Under the pieces are notes generated by a model. The model was given only the letters and a program-made list of their open reading frames with translations. It ran no database searches and was not told the DNA's origin. Of a stretch of 64,000 nt of DNA, positions 18,750 to 29,311 are shown piece after piece. Positions within the stretch are counted from its first letter, which is position 1, and every line of letters begins with the position of its first letter. The position numbers and the translations under genes were made by a program. Where the stretch lies: contig CM039505.1 of assembly GCA_022432975.1 (NCBI GenBank), positions 47,474,544-47,538,543 of the forward strand, written 5' to 3'. The DNA is from Begonia masoniana. Taxonomy: Eukaryota; Streptophyta; Magnoliopsida; Cucurbitales; Begoniaceae.

Positions 18750-19080
18750 TGATGCAGCAACAGATAGTAATAAAGAATTAAAGCAGGAAGAGAGAGAGAG
18801 AGAGTCGAAGGAGAAGATGATAGAGAAGAAGAAGAAGTCCTAGGAAGGAAGAAGTGAGAGAAAGGGAAATTGGAAGAGAAGAGAGATTTAAGGAAAACTC
18901 AAATTCATTTTATCATTTATTTGTTACCTTATCCAATTACAATGTAAGTTTAAATAGAAAATTCAACACCAGAAGTTTGAAAGACAAAGACACTAATGAA
19001 CCATTAAACACAACAGAAAACCACACAATACTAAAAATTATAATAATAAATTACCGTAATAATAAATTATATCCACATCA
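18750..19080 (-). repeat. 5' LTR of composite element
   Basis: This 331-bp repeat is TGATGCAGCAAC to ATATCCACATCA in plus orientation. It is followed by the ATGTC duplication at 19081-19085. It pairs with 3111-3439. Confidence 0.85.
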
Positions 19081-19743
19081 ATGTCCTTCTGATACTTTGA
19101 CACCGAGATCGTCTAAAGTATCATGAGGATCCATCATCTATCACAACAATAATAAAATCATGCATTAATGGTAAATATGTAAATCATACATTATATATAC
19201 ATGTAAAAGACTGACGTGTTGGCAACCTAGCTCTGTTAAGTTTTTATGGGTGATAGCCCACCAAAATAAGGTTTTCTTAAAAACCATGTGATGCAATATA
19301 AATAATATAAAACCGCTACCTTTACGCTGAATGCTCCTTCCAACTAGAGGAGCAACTTCAGTAACTGGCTCAAAGTCCTGGAAGTCGTCTGAGCCTAAAA
19401 TAAAATCAAGGTTAAGACTATTCAACTCAACACTAAGGGAATACACTAAAATGGATCATAAATCGGGACTAGGAACTCAATTCTTAACACCATAAACTGC
19501 CGCAAACTTTGTCGAGGTGACAAAATTTCATTTAAATATGAACTGTGCGATCAACACTTTATGAGGGGCCGGATGACACTTATAAGTGGAGGTCGACTGT
19601 CAGGACCCGACCCGATGAGCCCCAACGATTAGGATTCTCCAAGGTGGAAAATTCAAACCGACAACGACGACCTGGTCCACTAACAGACATTCCCTAAGTG
19701 GGAACCTTCACACACAATTCTATCTAGTCTCCTGAATTAGGAT

Positions 19744-19771
19744 ATCATCATCATCATCATCATCATCATCA
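19744..19771. repeat. (ATC)n microsatellite
   Basis: About nine tandem ATC units lie within the solo LTR. Confidence 0.95.
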
Positions 19772-21487
19772 ATCCAACCAAAAATATATATTTCATAAAT
19801 TAAAATATCAACATCATCATTCTCATCAATCTTTACATCAGTCTAATCATCAGAATAATCATGCGGAAACTAAACAAAATTAATACATAAGTCACGATGT
19901 GTGACTTTACAACCCAAAAGTCTTATGTCTCATTGTATACTATATCTTGCCCTAGTTTCTCTGTATTGGTGAACGTCATCGATATCTGAAAAATATGAAT
20001 ATTGACGAAATAAGTCATTGGCCCAGTAAATAAATCTAACGACTAAAATAGTTAGCCCAAACCATATCTACACTGTCCAGGCCCATACGCTATCTTCCAC
20101 TTGTCATGATTATGTTGAAATCATCTTAAATCAAATATGTTTTTGATTTGAAATCCATGCCATTTATATAAAAATGCTTGTAGATTCGTAATTCAAAACG
20201 TTTAAAATCCATTAAAACAATTAATGTTTTAAAATCCATGTCATATCCAAACCCGTTAGAAACCTATCAACCACTGTTTAAAACTCATTCTCAGCAATCA
20301 AGTAAATCTGATGCATTATAACAAATATGCATGATTTAAATCTATCAATTTTCAATGAATAATCAAATCCAATGCAATTAAAATAATAATATAAGATTTA
20401 AAACTATTTTCTTTCTATCACATTTTCAAAACAGCAGTTTTTAACATTCAAATTGATATGTCAAAAATGCAATTCACTCTAATCAACGCATATGACCATC
20501 ACACACACCTACACGTTCCCGGGCTTTCACCGGTAGGGCTGTAGAACTCACACATTATTTTCCCGCGTGATTTATGGACTTTCAACCCAAGGAGGACATA
20601 CAGTTAATCTCTCAATATTTTCATAGTCATACTTATCGCACACGAAGAGGCGAGACCAACTCAGTGGGTTCTTATGTTACCACCGCTTTCCTTCTCCCTC
20701 CTTCCAAAATGCATGCTTTAAAAATAGTTATAAAGCAATGCTATGCATATTAAAAATACACACTTACCTATGAATTTGATATTTAAAATTCAATATGCTC
20801 AATTCAATGAAATTGACATTTAAAAATCAATGCTCAATTCAACATAAATAAACGTTTTCAACATATTACCATTGAATATTTCAATAAAATATTTGAAACA
20901 AACTATTTTCACAATTCATTATTCATTTTTCATAAAAACGATATCATTTTAATCACTTCAACACCCAATTTAACTTCAATCATCCCAATCAAATCTTTTC
21001 TATCCAGATCCAAGGCAGTAATTGAAATCTATCTCTACCTACCAAGGCAATAAAGTCTAAACTAGTTATTCTAATCGTTAGAGATATTTACCATATATCG
21101 ATTCCACCTCTTTTCCTCGAAATCTTCACCGACCCTTTCGATTTCTATGCCAAAATGCTCCTCTCGACGCGCTGATCACTTTACCCTAAAGCACTGATTG
21201 GCAATTCTAACGTCTCTCCTTCCTTTTTCCCTCTTCTCTCTCGTTGTTTCTCTCAGGTCTTTGCAACTTTTTCCTCTCTGTTTCTCTCCTCTCTCTCTTT
21301 CCCCTTCCTTTAATTTTTCTCCTCTCTCACGTAAAACACTGAAGGCAACCACCTACCCCTTTTCTCTTTCATTTTCTTCATCTTATCTTCATTATTTCCT
21401 TTCTCTTTTTTTCACGTATCAACCACAACTCAAAGTCACCTACCCTTTTCACTTCTCTCTCTCACGTGAACTCACAGAAACCACATT

Positions 21488-21820
21488 TGAGGGGCAATCG
21501 ATTGACCAAAGATAGCCGATCGATCGACCAACCTCCTGCCAGCCACACTTCAAAAGAAATCAAAGGGCGATCGATTGCCGAAATTAGCTGATTGATCGGC
21601 ACCTAAAAATCTGAAATCCCTGCTCACACAAAAAGGGCAATCGATCGGCCAGCAAAAGCCAATCGAACGGCAACCCTTTGTTAAAATTTTTCGTTTCTCA
21701 TTTTGCCAGCCGATCGATCGCCCTACATTCGGTGATCGATCAACACCCTCTCGGGTTCGAACTCCTTCTTCATCATTTTGGCAATCGATCACCCCTTTCA
21801 AGCGATCGATCGGCCCATGC
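21488..21820. repeat. GATCGATC/ATCGATC palindrome cluster
   Basis: About ten copies of (C/G)GATCGATC(G) or one-mismatch versions, such as AGCCGATCGATCG and GGCAATCGATCGGCC, are spread over about 330 bp. The pattern is like 11150-11378, but in an unrelated LTR and near the opposite LTR end. Confidence 0.7.
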
Positions 21821-21875
21821 ATTTTTCCCATTTTTCCAAAAAAGTCAAATTTTTAACCTCAAAACGTATCTTTTT

Positions 21876-24402
21876 TGTGACGACCCTAATACTGTTCCCT
21901 TATTTCCTGTATTATTTATTATTTTTTTTATACTTAATTCTATACGAACCTTAAGTTAAACATTTAAACGGAGAACCGTTTGAAAATCTTTTGAATAGAG
22001 ATTGGAACTAGAATGAAAATTTTTTTAAAACTTTTCCTAAATCAATTAAAGTAAATCTGAAAACGATTAAAAGAAACATTAAAAACAAAGGAAAACCGTC
22101 GGCTGAGGAGGGAGGGACAAAAGGGGGAATTCCCTTTAAAAATGTAGGGGCGATCATGATCGCCCCTCGCTGTGGGCGATCGATCGCCCACCTTTGGGCG
22201 ATCGATTGCCACACGCTCTGAAAATTTTCCAGAGCGTGGCGATCCTTCACGGTGACTGATCGCCACTCCTGGCGATCAGTCGCCAACTCCTCTGCCTCCT
22301 TCCATTTTCTTCTTCTTCTTTCATTCATTTCCATGTTTAAACGCCACATTACTTCATCCTCAATTAATACTAAACATACATGTATCTTCACCATACCATT
22401 TAACATAAACTTCCCGGCACTCGTACCTATAACCTCGTTCAAAACCGACTCGAAACGCATTTCAACAAAATACATTTTCATGAAAACGAACTACATGGAT
22501 ATGTTTAAAACCTAAACAAAACCCTATGAAATTCAATAATCCAGCAGTTCATCAAACGACAGTTTTTAACAAAACATTTCATAAACATCAATCCGTTATC
22601 CAGATCCAAACAACCTAAAATGGGTCTAGCTTTACAATTAACCTATCTAATCCACCGTTAACCTAAAATATCCCAAAAACCCTCAAAACACATACATACA
22701 CCCCCACGGGTCGGGTTAAGCATCGACTGCGCCAGCACACCCCGCGAGCCATCCTCCGCCAACTGCATCACTCCTCGAGTGGAGAGATCTCGTCCTCACC
22801 TAAGTCAAGATCACCTACACCATACAGACAATCTATGAGATAAAAATCTCAGCAAGCTTCGTAAATGTAAATGCATGTTGTGCATATGAGTTCGTAAATC
22901 ATGCAACATTTTCTTATCTTTACATAGGTTGTCATCGAGATCTCAACCCCCTAAATGGAGAGGGCATATCCTGCGGATGGACTACCCTTTCCACCTAGAG
23001 GAGGGGGGTGCATGCTTGCAACACGCACAGTCATGCCTGAGCCCCACCTCACATGACCATAAACATACATCAATTCATATTAGATGTGGTATTGTGACAA
23101 ACCCGTAATCGATCCACACAATAGATCAATAGCCCCCTTTCAGGCCACATCGCCATTTTCTTTAAAACATAGTGCGGAAATTCATTTTCATGCTCCTTTA
23201 AAATACGTGATGCGTGAACAATTTATAGCATAATTAAACATGCATCATACGTACCATCAAGACAATAAAAGTAATTAAAGACATAACCTATAAACGACTA
23301 AACCTAACTACCCAACCAAAGCGATTTAAACAAATACGTCACCAAAAATCCTCCAGACGACATCGACGTACGGTGTAGGCCTATCGGCCAGAGTAAGTCA
23401 CGAGAACTTACCTCGTGTCCGATGCAATCCAAGCTCCATCCATGAGCGTTGTTTACCTAAGGCAAATTCACAATTTGTCGTTAAAACGAGTTCAAACTAT
23501 TAAACATCCAAATTTAACGAAACCTTAACTAAGAAAATTCCTTAAAGCCCTAATTGATCCATTGAAGCATTTTATCGAGCATTCAACGCTCGATACCTCA
23601 AAATTTTCATGAACGAGTTTTTCTGAAAAACCCCAAAATTCTCAAACTTTAACATTTCTCATAAATCGACTTAACTTCGTCCAATAACGCTCAATACGTC
23701 CATTATATTCACAACTAAGATAAACCTATCGATTTCTAGCCCTAAACCACGTTTTTCACAAAACCCTAAACGAACCCTAATCATTTAAACTCCGTAAAAA
23801 CCGAACAATAAGCTTCCAAAACTATAGAATCATACCTAGAGCGTTGATTGGAGGAGGAAGCACGAAGAAAACGACTCTATCGGAGGAAGAACGATCGTCG
23901 GAGAGGAGAGAACCGTGAGGAGGCGATGAAATTTGCCGGAGAACGCATGAGAGAGGGAGAGAAGCCGTGGAAATGGTGAAGGAGAAAGAAAAGATTTTGG
24001 TTTTTAATTATAATTTGTCTTGGCAATTTACCATTATGCCCTTCCTTCGATTTTCTATTTATTTCGTCCCTCGTTTCGTTAATTGTCTAACGATTCGGAT
24101 TCTCCAAATTTCCTTAATTCACCAATAACTTCAACTTATTATAAGGGTCCCATTAAAACTGTCCGTTTGCAATTCAGACCTCGTTTACTATTCTTACCAA
24201 AGTATCATTTATATTACGATAAACGTAATTTTCGTAAAATTAGCGTTACGACTCCTAAAATTCCCAAAATTTTTCTAAAATCCATATTAATTATTAGGAT
24301 CGTGATAATACTTTCTTTTCGCAAAATAGGCTTGGTTTGACATATTTACAAAAATGTCATTTATATTAAAAATATTAATATATCGTACAGCCGGGTATTA
24401 CA
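21876..24402 (-). mobile_element. Solo LTR, 2.5 kb, TSD TTTTT
   Basis: It runs from TGTGACGACCCTAATACTG to CCGGGTATTACA in plus orientation, flanked by TTTTT at 21871-21875 and 24403-24407. In minus orientation it starts TGTAATACCCGG and ends GGGTCGTCACA, like Tekay-type LTRs. A GCTTGCTGAGATTTTTATC word (minus, near 22850) matches the CTTACTGAGC region of relatives. No internal domain remains, so LTR-LTR recombination has removed it. The homopolymer TSD is weaker evidence than a mixed one. Confidence 0.75.
22150..22292. repeat. Dense palindromes near LTR 3' end
   Basis: Four hairpin-forming units are adjacent: a 22-bp perfect palindrome centred near 22161, TGGGCGATCGATCGCCCA near 22177-22194, an ACGCTCTG...CAGAGCGT arm pair near 22213-22237, and CTGATCGCCA/TGGCGATCAG near 22256-22279. 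GATC is the shared core. Confidence 0.75.
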
Positions 24403-24513
24403 TTTTTGTTCATACAACTTTAAACACCGTATATTTTACATATCCTCATATATATAACCATTTTATTACATTATTGTCCAAAATGAAATAAAAACTCAAA
24501 CCATTACATCGAC

Positions 24514-24855
24514 ACTAAGAACAGTCAGGTTGACCGTGGTCGACACTTCATCCTATTGGTCGACCCCTTGAGCTATACGGTTCCAACTCAAAATGAACTA
24601 GCGGTCCACTTCATCCACAAGTGTCGACATTAGCTTGGTCGATATGTCCACTGAAGTGTCATCACTCCAAACTCTCGGGTTCCAACTCGAAATGAGCTGG
24701 GAGTCGATGCTTCCCTCGAAGTGTCGACACCTCATTCCCAGAACAAGCTAGCGGTTGACACTTCCTTAAAGTGTTGACTGTTGAAGCTTTATGTTTTCAT
24801 CACCGGGTTTGAAGTGTCGAACGACGTCCACAGTGGTCGACACTTGGGCGATTTC
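24514..24855. repeat. GTCGACACTT palindromic motif cluster
   Basis: At least seven sites of GTCGACACTT, its complement AAGTGTCGAC, or close variants (GTTGACACTT, GTCGATATGTCC) occur over about 340 bp of the outer LTR. Paired copies make AAGTGTCGACACTT-type palindromes. The cluster also received the TCGAC-target insertion. Confidence 0.7.
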
Positions 24856-25802
24856 CAACAATGAAAAGTCGTGAAAAACCCCTTCCCTTATTGTTTCTCA
24901 CCTCAAAACGGCGATTAAACCTACGTATACTCTAAATACACTAATATAGTCAGAAAGATAGGATGGATTCAAGCATCCCCAACCTAAAACCTAAACTTCA
25001 AACGTACAAATAGAGGGAAAATACTTACCAATATTCAAAGTCTCTTCACAAAAGATGATCCACGGAGTCCCACAAACATCTTCTTGGCCTTAGAGTGCGA
25101 CAACTGAACAAACGAGACAATACTCTCTCTCACTCTCTTCTCTCTATGGCGGCTGCACAATGAAGGAATAAGGTTTCTCAAACCTTATTTCAATTTTATA
25201 TTTTCTTATTTACGGATTTTCCCTAATATTTTATAAATTTACAAAATATACTCAAACATTAAATTGAACAAAAATACTTAAAAATATCGATTTTGACAAT
25301 ATTAGTAGCTAATATATGTTTAATCGCAACAAGATATGTCAAACAAGGGGGTTGGCTCGGTACTGTTGTAACGCCTCGAGTTTTCTAAACCCAGTTCGTT
25401 ACTCATAACCCGGACATAATTAAGAAATTTTGGACCAATTTAAAACTTCATTCGAAAGTCAAAATTTGATATTTTTTTAAAACCTCAAAACGTTAAAACT
25501 TACAGCCGAAATTTTTTTGAGCAGAATAGAGTTAAACAAAGCTATAAAACAATGTTAAAAAAAATCAGTTAAAATATTAAGAAAATAATTCGGTCGGAAG
25601 AGATGAAAACTTAAGCGTGAAATACTTAAAGTTCATAAAAGTCAAACACATCATCCGCTGAACAAAGTCAACGAAAAGGGCAGAAACAAAACCGATGGTT
25701 TCCACCGATGACGTCAGCCGGATGAATCGTTCACCAAACTTCTGCAGATCGCAAAACGACAAGTCTTTTACTCACGTCTTCCGAAAGAACAAACTACGTA
25801 TA

Positions 25803-25990
25803 CCGATCACAAAACGACAAAACTTTTACTACATCATCCGATAGGTTTAATACACGACATCTACCGATCACTAAACGACAGAACTTCTACTACATCATCC
25901 GATAGGTTTAATACCCGACATCCACCGATCACTAAACGACAAAACTTCTACTACATCATCCAATAGGTTTAATACCCGACATCCACCGAT
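25803..25990. repeat. 61-bp tandem repeat, three units
   Basis: AAACGACA recurs at 25812, 25873, 25934 and, in a partial fourth unit, at 25995. Each unit includes ACATCATCCGATAGGTTTAA. The sister LTR has two full units (34105-34230), so one unit was gained or lost after insertion. Confidence 0.85.
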
Positions 25991-26616
25991 TACTAAACGA
26001 CAAAACTTCTACTGAAGACATCTTCCGATGACGTCAGTTGGATGATTCAATCCTCCAACATCTGCCGGTGGACAAAACACCCAACTTCTATCGATAGACA
26101 ACATCTACCGGTAGAGAACAGAGCAACATTTCAACTACTCTTTTGCTATTCCACACAACTCTAACTACAGAAAGAAATTTGCTTACTTCACTGAAACCAT
26201 TCAGAACCAACCCAAATCCTTACATTTACTCAAAAATCCAGTAAGAGCTAACGTTAAAAACAACAGAGTGCTATTATCAGAAAAGTCTCACCAACGTATT
26301 CAAAAACATTAAAACCACTTCTGTTATTAGAAAACTCAACAAAGCTTATGGTTCACTAAACCTTCACTTCTATAAGCACCAGTTAAACCGCCCCATCAGT
26401 CGCCAGATCGATGCATGTATGCACCCCTCCAACCTGCCTAATTCTCAGCAAGCTCAGAGAACACACTTGCTGTCTCTTCTTCACCTACATCACAAAACTC
26501 ATCTATTAACCTAATTCTAAATAAGTGAAGCAATCATGAAATGAAATGCTGAAATGTAAATCTTAATCATGCAGTTTCTACTTTCACAGCTTAGTTGCAT
26601 TTACATTCATCGTATT

Positions 26617-26910
26617 CTGATCTCAATATTCCATTGGGAGTGAGATCAATTCTCTCAAAGTCATAATTCCTCTTCATCAATTAAGGGGCGGATTAATTCC
26701 CTTAACAGCTATCATGATCCCCAGATTCCCTTGGGAGTGGGATCAACTCTCCCAATATTATAAATCCACTTCATCAATTAAGGGGCGGATTAATTCCCTT
26801 AACAGCTATCATGATCCCCAGGTTCCCTTAGGAGTGGGATCAACTCTCCCAATGTTATAAATCCACTTCATCAATTAAGGGGCGGATTAATTCCCTTAAC
26901 AGCTATCATA
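26617..26910. repeat. 97-bp tandem repeat, three units
   Basis: Units contain GGGAGTGGGATCAACTCTCCC and AAGGGGCGGATTAATTCCCTT, both near-palindromes. Three units are also present in the other LTR at about 34862-35155. Confidence 0.85.
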
Positions 26911-27107
26911 ATACGTTCTGTTCATGCCTTACCATACATTCCATGTAAATTCATTTTTGTATTCTTTCAAAACATGATGCATGACCAAACTGAAAACATT
27001 CAACATGCAGAAAACCTACTGTTTTGTGATGTAGGCCCGATGGCACAAGCACACTTCACTTACCTGGTCTCCTGGAAAAATGTCTCGGTGATTGGCTACT
27101 TCGAGAG

Positions 27108-28491
27108 TGATATAGCCCTAACCTGCAAGAAAACGTTTAGAGCTTAGAGGGGATCGTTAGCTCCTTGGAATAACAAGTAATGGTTGAGAAAAACACAAAC
27201 TTGCAAAATGAACTTGAATGACCAAATGTGATTAGATGAAAACGAAATTTTATATGATGTTAGTGGAGTGAGTGAGGTGTGTGATAGTGTAAGGCGTGGT
27301 CCTGATTCGTTGAGAAGAAAAAGGTATGCAAAAACTTCAAGAATCGGCCAATAAGTAATGTTTTGAAGCCTTTGGCAATAGTTGCTTCCAAGGAAGACAA
27401 CTCTACTCTTGAACACGGTTTGGGGCCACTTCTTGCTGTTTTCCACTCCCAAGGAGATGGAGAAGAAGATGGCTATATAACCCTTGCAAGCTACCAAGCT
27501 AGAAGGGAGTGGTGGGGGCGCAACCCCTCAGTTTGTTCAAACCGAGCAAACCTTGAGGTTTCTTCAAACTCCTTCAACCATGGAAGGGAAATCCGTGCAT
27601 GCTCCTTAAAATCAGTCCAAAAAACTTACAATCACCAATTACCATGCTTTTATAGACCTATGGATGGCTTGGATGTGATTCAAAAAGTGGTCTTCAAAAT
27701 GGTGTAACCGTTGGATCTTGAAGATAGCTTGGATGGCCGAGATGAGTTTGGTCTTCTTGATCCAATGGTTGAGTGATAACCATGTCATCAATCCTTGGAA
27801 CTCTTATTTGGTGTCTCTCCTAATGCCAAGTAAGCTTAGTCACATGTTGGAGTTGTCCCCTTCTCTTTTTGGAATTTGACCAAGTACAAGTGGTCCCCCC
27901 ATTTGGAGTGTGATGTTTCCCTTTTGCAAGATCCTTCATTTTACTTAGAAAAATCTAAACAAGAAGCTTCCTTACCATGTCACCCTTCTATGGCATGCCT
28001 CCTTGAAGTCTTCCATGTGGCCGAGTCGTCGTTTCAAGCTTTGGATGAGGTGGCAATACCATGTATGCTCGGTTTGGTGCCTTTAGCGCTTTCTTGATGT
28101 GGCCAAGCATGTGTTGAGCTTTTGTTTCATTTTGTACAACCAATCCAAGCCACCATCTAATCCTAACCACACAATTTAACCCTAGCATTCATCTAATGCA
28201 TGCATGCAACTATATGGCTAATGTTTGCCAAAATTACATAAAGGCTAGAGTTTGCCAACAAAATACAAAGTATAAAAAAACATGGTTACATTAATTTATC
28301 CTTTGGGAAGACAAATTCCCTCTTGATTTTCATCCATGCTTTCCATGCAAGGTTGAGCCTTGTTCTTAAGCTTCCACTCCAATCCTTCGAAGAAGTCTTT
28401 ACCTACAAAAGAAATAAAATTGTAAGTAATTAAATTAGGTAAAGTTTAGGCCTTGCTTTTGGATTGAGTGAGTGAGCCTCGGGGCACATCA
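27108..28491 (-). mobile_element. Solo LTR, 1384 bp, TSD GAGAG
   Basis: The insertion runs from TGATATAGCCC to GGGGCACATCA, flanked by GAGAG (27103-27107 and 28492-28496), and is absent from the sister LTR of Tekay B. TG/CA ends and a 5-bp TSD identify an LTR without internal domain. A TATAAAAG word on the minus strand near 27650 suggests minus orientation, but a TATATAA on the plus strand near 27473 makes this tentative. The family was not identified. Confidence 0.82.
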
Positions 28492-29038
28492 GAGAGCTTA
28501 CTCAATCCTAAAATCATAGACAGAGCATACATTAAACTTTCTCTAATCTTCATTTCAAACCGCTAGAAATTTAAGGAAACTAGTTTGGAAGCTTAGTTCA
28601 TTGTGCACTCCCTATTTACCACAACAACCGAACTAGCTCACTCATACGGCATCCTCAGAACTCACATTTATGCTCTCCCAATCATTGATAACTACCAATG
28701 CAGCAAGGAATCGAAACAGAACTCACATATTTTGGAGGAGAATCGAGTAGAAGGATTGCCTAGAGAGCTGTACTACTTGAGCTGAAGACCGAAAGAGGAA
28801 AAATGGAGAATAGTGGCGGCTATAGTGTATTAATCACAAAGCCTCTTTCCTTAAATAGATTATCCATTATAAGTTCTCAATTTACCACTATGCCCTTACT
28901 TAGTCACTCATTAACCTAATTAATATTTCCCTCAATTTTCTCCACAATATACTTATTGTTAAATAACGGAATAGAAATTGGTTTAATAGAACTGGGTGTT
29001 ACAATCTACCCTCCTTAAAAGAATTTTGTCCCCAAAAT

Positions 29039-29311
29039 TCAGTACCTGAACAGTTCTGGATGTTGGTCCATCATGTCCTGTTGGCGCTCCCAAGTTGTCT
29101 CCTCCATATTCTGGTTGTACCATAAGACTTTTACTAATGAAACTTCTTTGTTGCGCAGCACCTTCACTGCATAGTCTAGGATTTTCACTGGTTTCTCCTC
29201 ATAGGTAAGGGTAGGATAAACTTCTATATTCTGTTGTTCTACAACTTGAGATAAATCCCTTATGCACTTTTTCAACATAGAAACGTGGAACACATTGTGA
29301 ATTCCTTCCAT
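29039..29311 (-). pseudogene. Tekay B integrase C-terminus with chromodomain-like tail
   Basis: The frame reads [20 protein letters not shown], then KILDYAVKVLRNKEVSLVKV and EETTWERQQDMM. This corresponds to the end of Tekay pol, including the chromodomain-like module thought to guide integration into heterochromatin. It overlaps the end of the RNase H-integrase frame in a different frame, so a small indel near 29300 separates them. Confidence 0.85.

Larger units (their letters stand above)
3111..19080 (-). mobile_element. Large composite LTR retroelement, TSD ATGTC
   Basis: Two similar LTRs, 3111-3439 and 18750-19080, are flanked by ATGTC at 3106-3110 and 19081-19085. The right LTR is followed on the minus strand by a primer binding site (18732-18746), so the element reads right to left. 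From its 5' end it contains a leader, captured host-gene fragments, a CRM-like integrase tail and a second related LTR (15713-16093). Beyond these lie antisense CRM-like PR, gag and INT pieces, into which the Tekay element 3631-11640 is nested. The last piece is a 3'-end stub (3440-3505). How the CRM-like pieces and second LTR came to lie inside the outer LTR pair is unresolved; recombination between relatives is one explanation. Confidence 0.58.
19598..24508 (-). mobile_element. Solo LTR, TSD TCGAC, split by a younger LTR
   Basis: The ends are TGTCAGGACCCGACCC at 19598 and AAACCATTACA at 24508, with TCGAC at 19593-19597 and 24509-24513. Removing the nested LTR 21876-24402 leaves about 2.4 kb. 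Minus orientation is inferred from TTACTGGGCC..TTTTTCAGATATCGATGACG order near 19970-20040. No internal domain is present. It landed inside a GTCGACACT-type palindrome region of the outer LTR. Open frames inside (for example 21198-21515, a Leu/Ser/Phe-rich CT tract) show no family features. Confidence 0.68.
2194..25298 (-). mobile_element. Outer solo LTR split by nested insertions
   Basis: The left end is TGTCACGACTTG at 2194 and the right end TTTTGACA at 25298. Both are flanked by ATATT (2189-2193 and 25299-25303). Removing the two nested units, 3111-19080 and 19598-24508, each with its own TSD, leaves pieces 2194-3110, 19086-19597 and 24514-25298. Together they form an LTR of about 2.2 kb. 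The piece joined across 3110/19086 reads on smoothly. Minus orientation is inferred from a gypsy-LTR-like order of motifs. The far end rests on the ATATT match plus plausible length, so it is less certain than the inner boundaries. Confidence 0.52.
25367..29003 (-). repeat. 3' LTR of Tekay B with nested solo LTR
   Basis: After removal of 27108-28491 plus one GAGAG, it is about 2248 bp and collinear with 33666-35862. It holds three 61-bp units (25803-25990), small palindromes (TCTATCGATAGA and CTACCGGTAG near 26090-26120) and three 97-bp units (26617-26910). Confidence 0.9.

Noticed and set aside
21198..21515. 105-codon Leu/Ser/Phe-rich open frame resembling a membrane protein
   Set aside because: It is a CT-rich tract within a solo LTR; hydrophobicity is due to base composition.
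27363..27707. A 114-codon plus-strand gene
   Set aside because: It lies wholly in a solo LTR with an exact GAGAG duplication; no recognisable domain.
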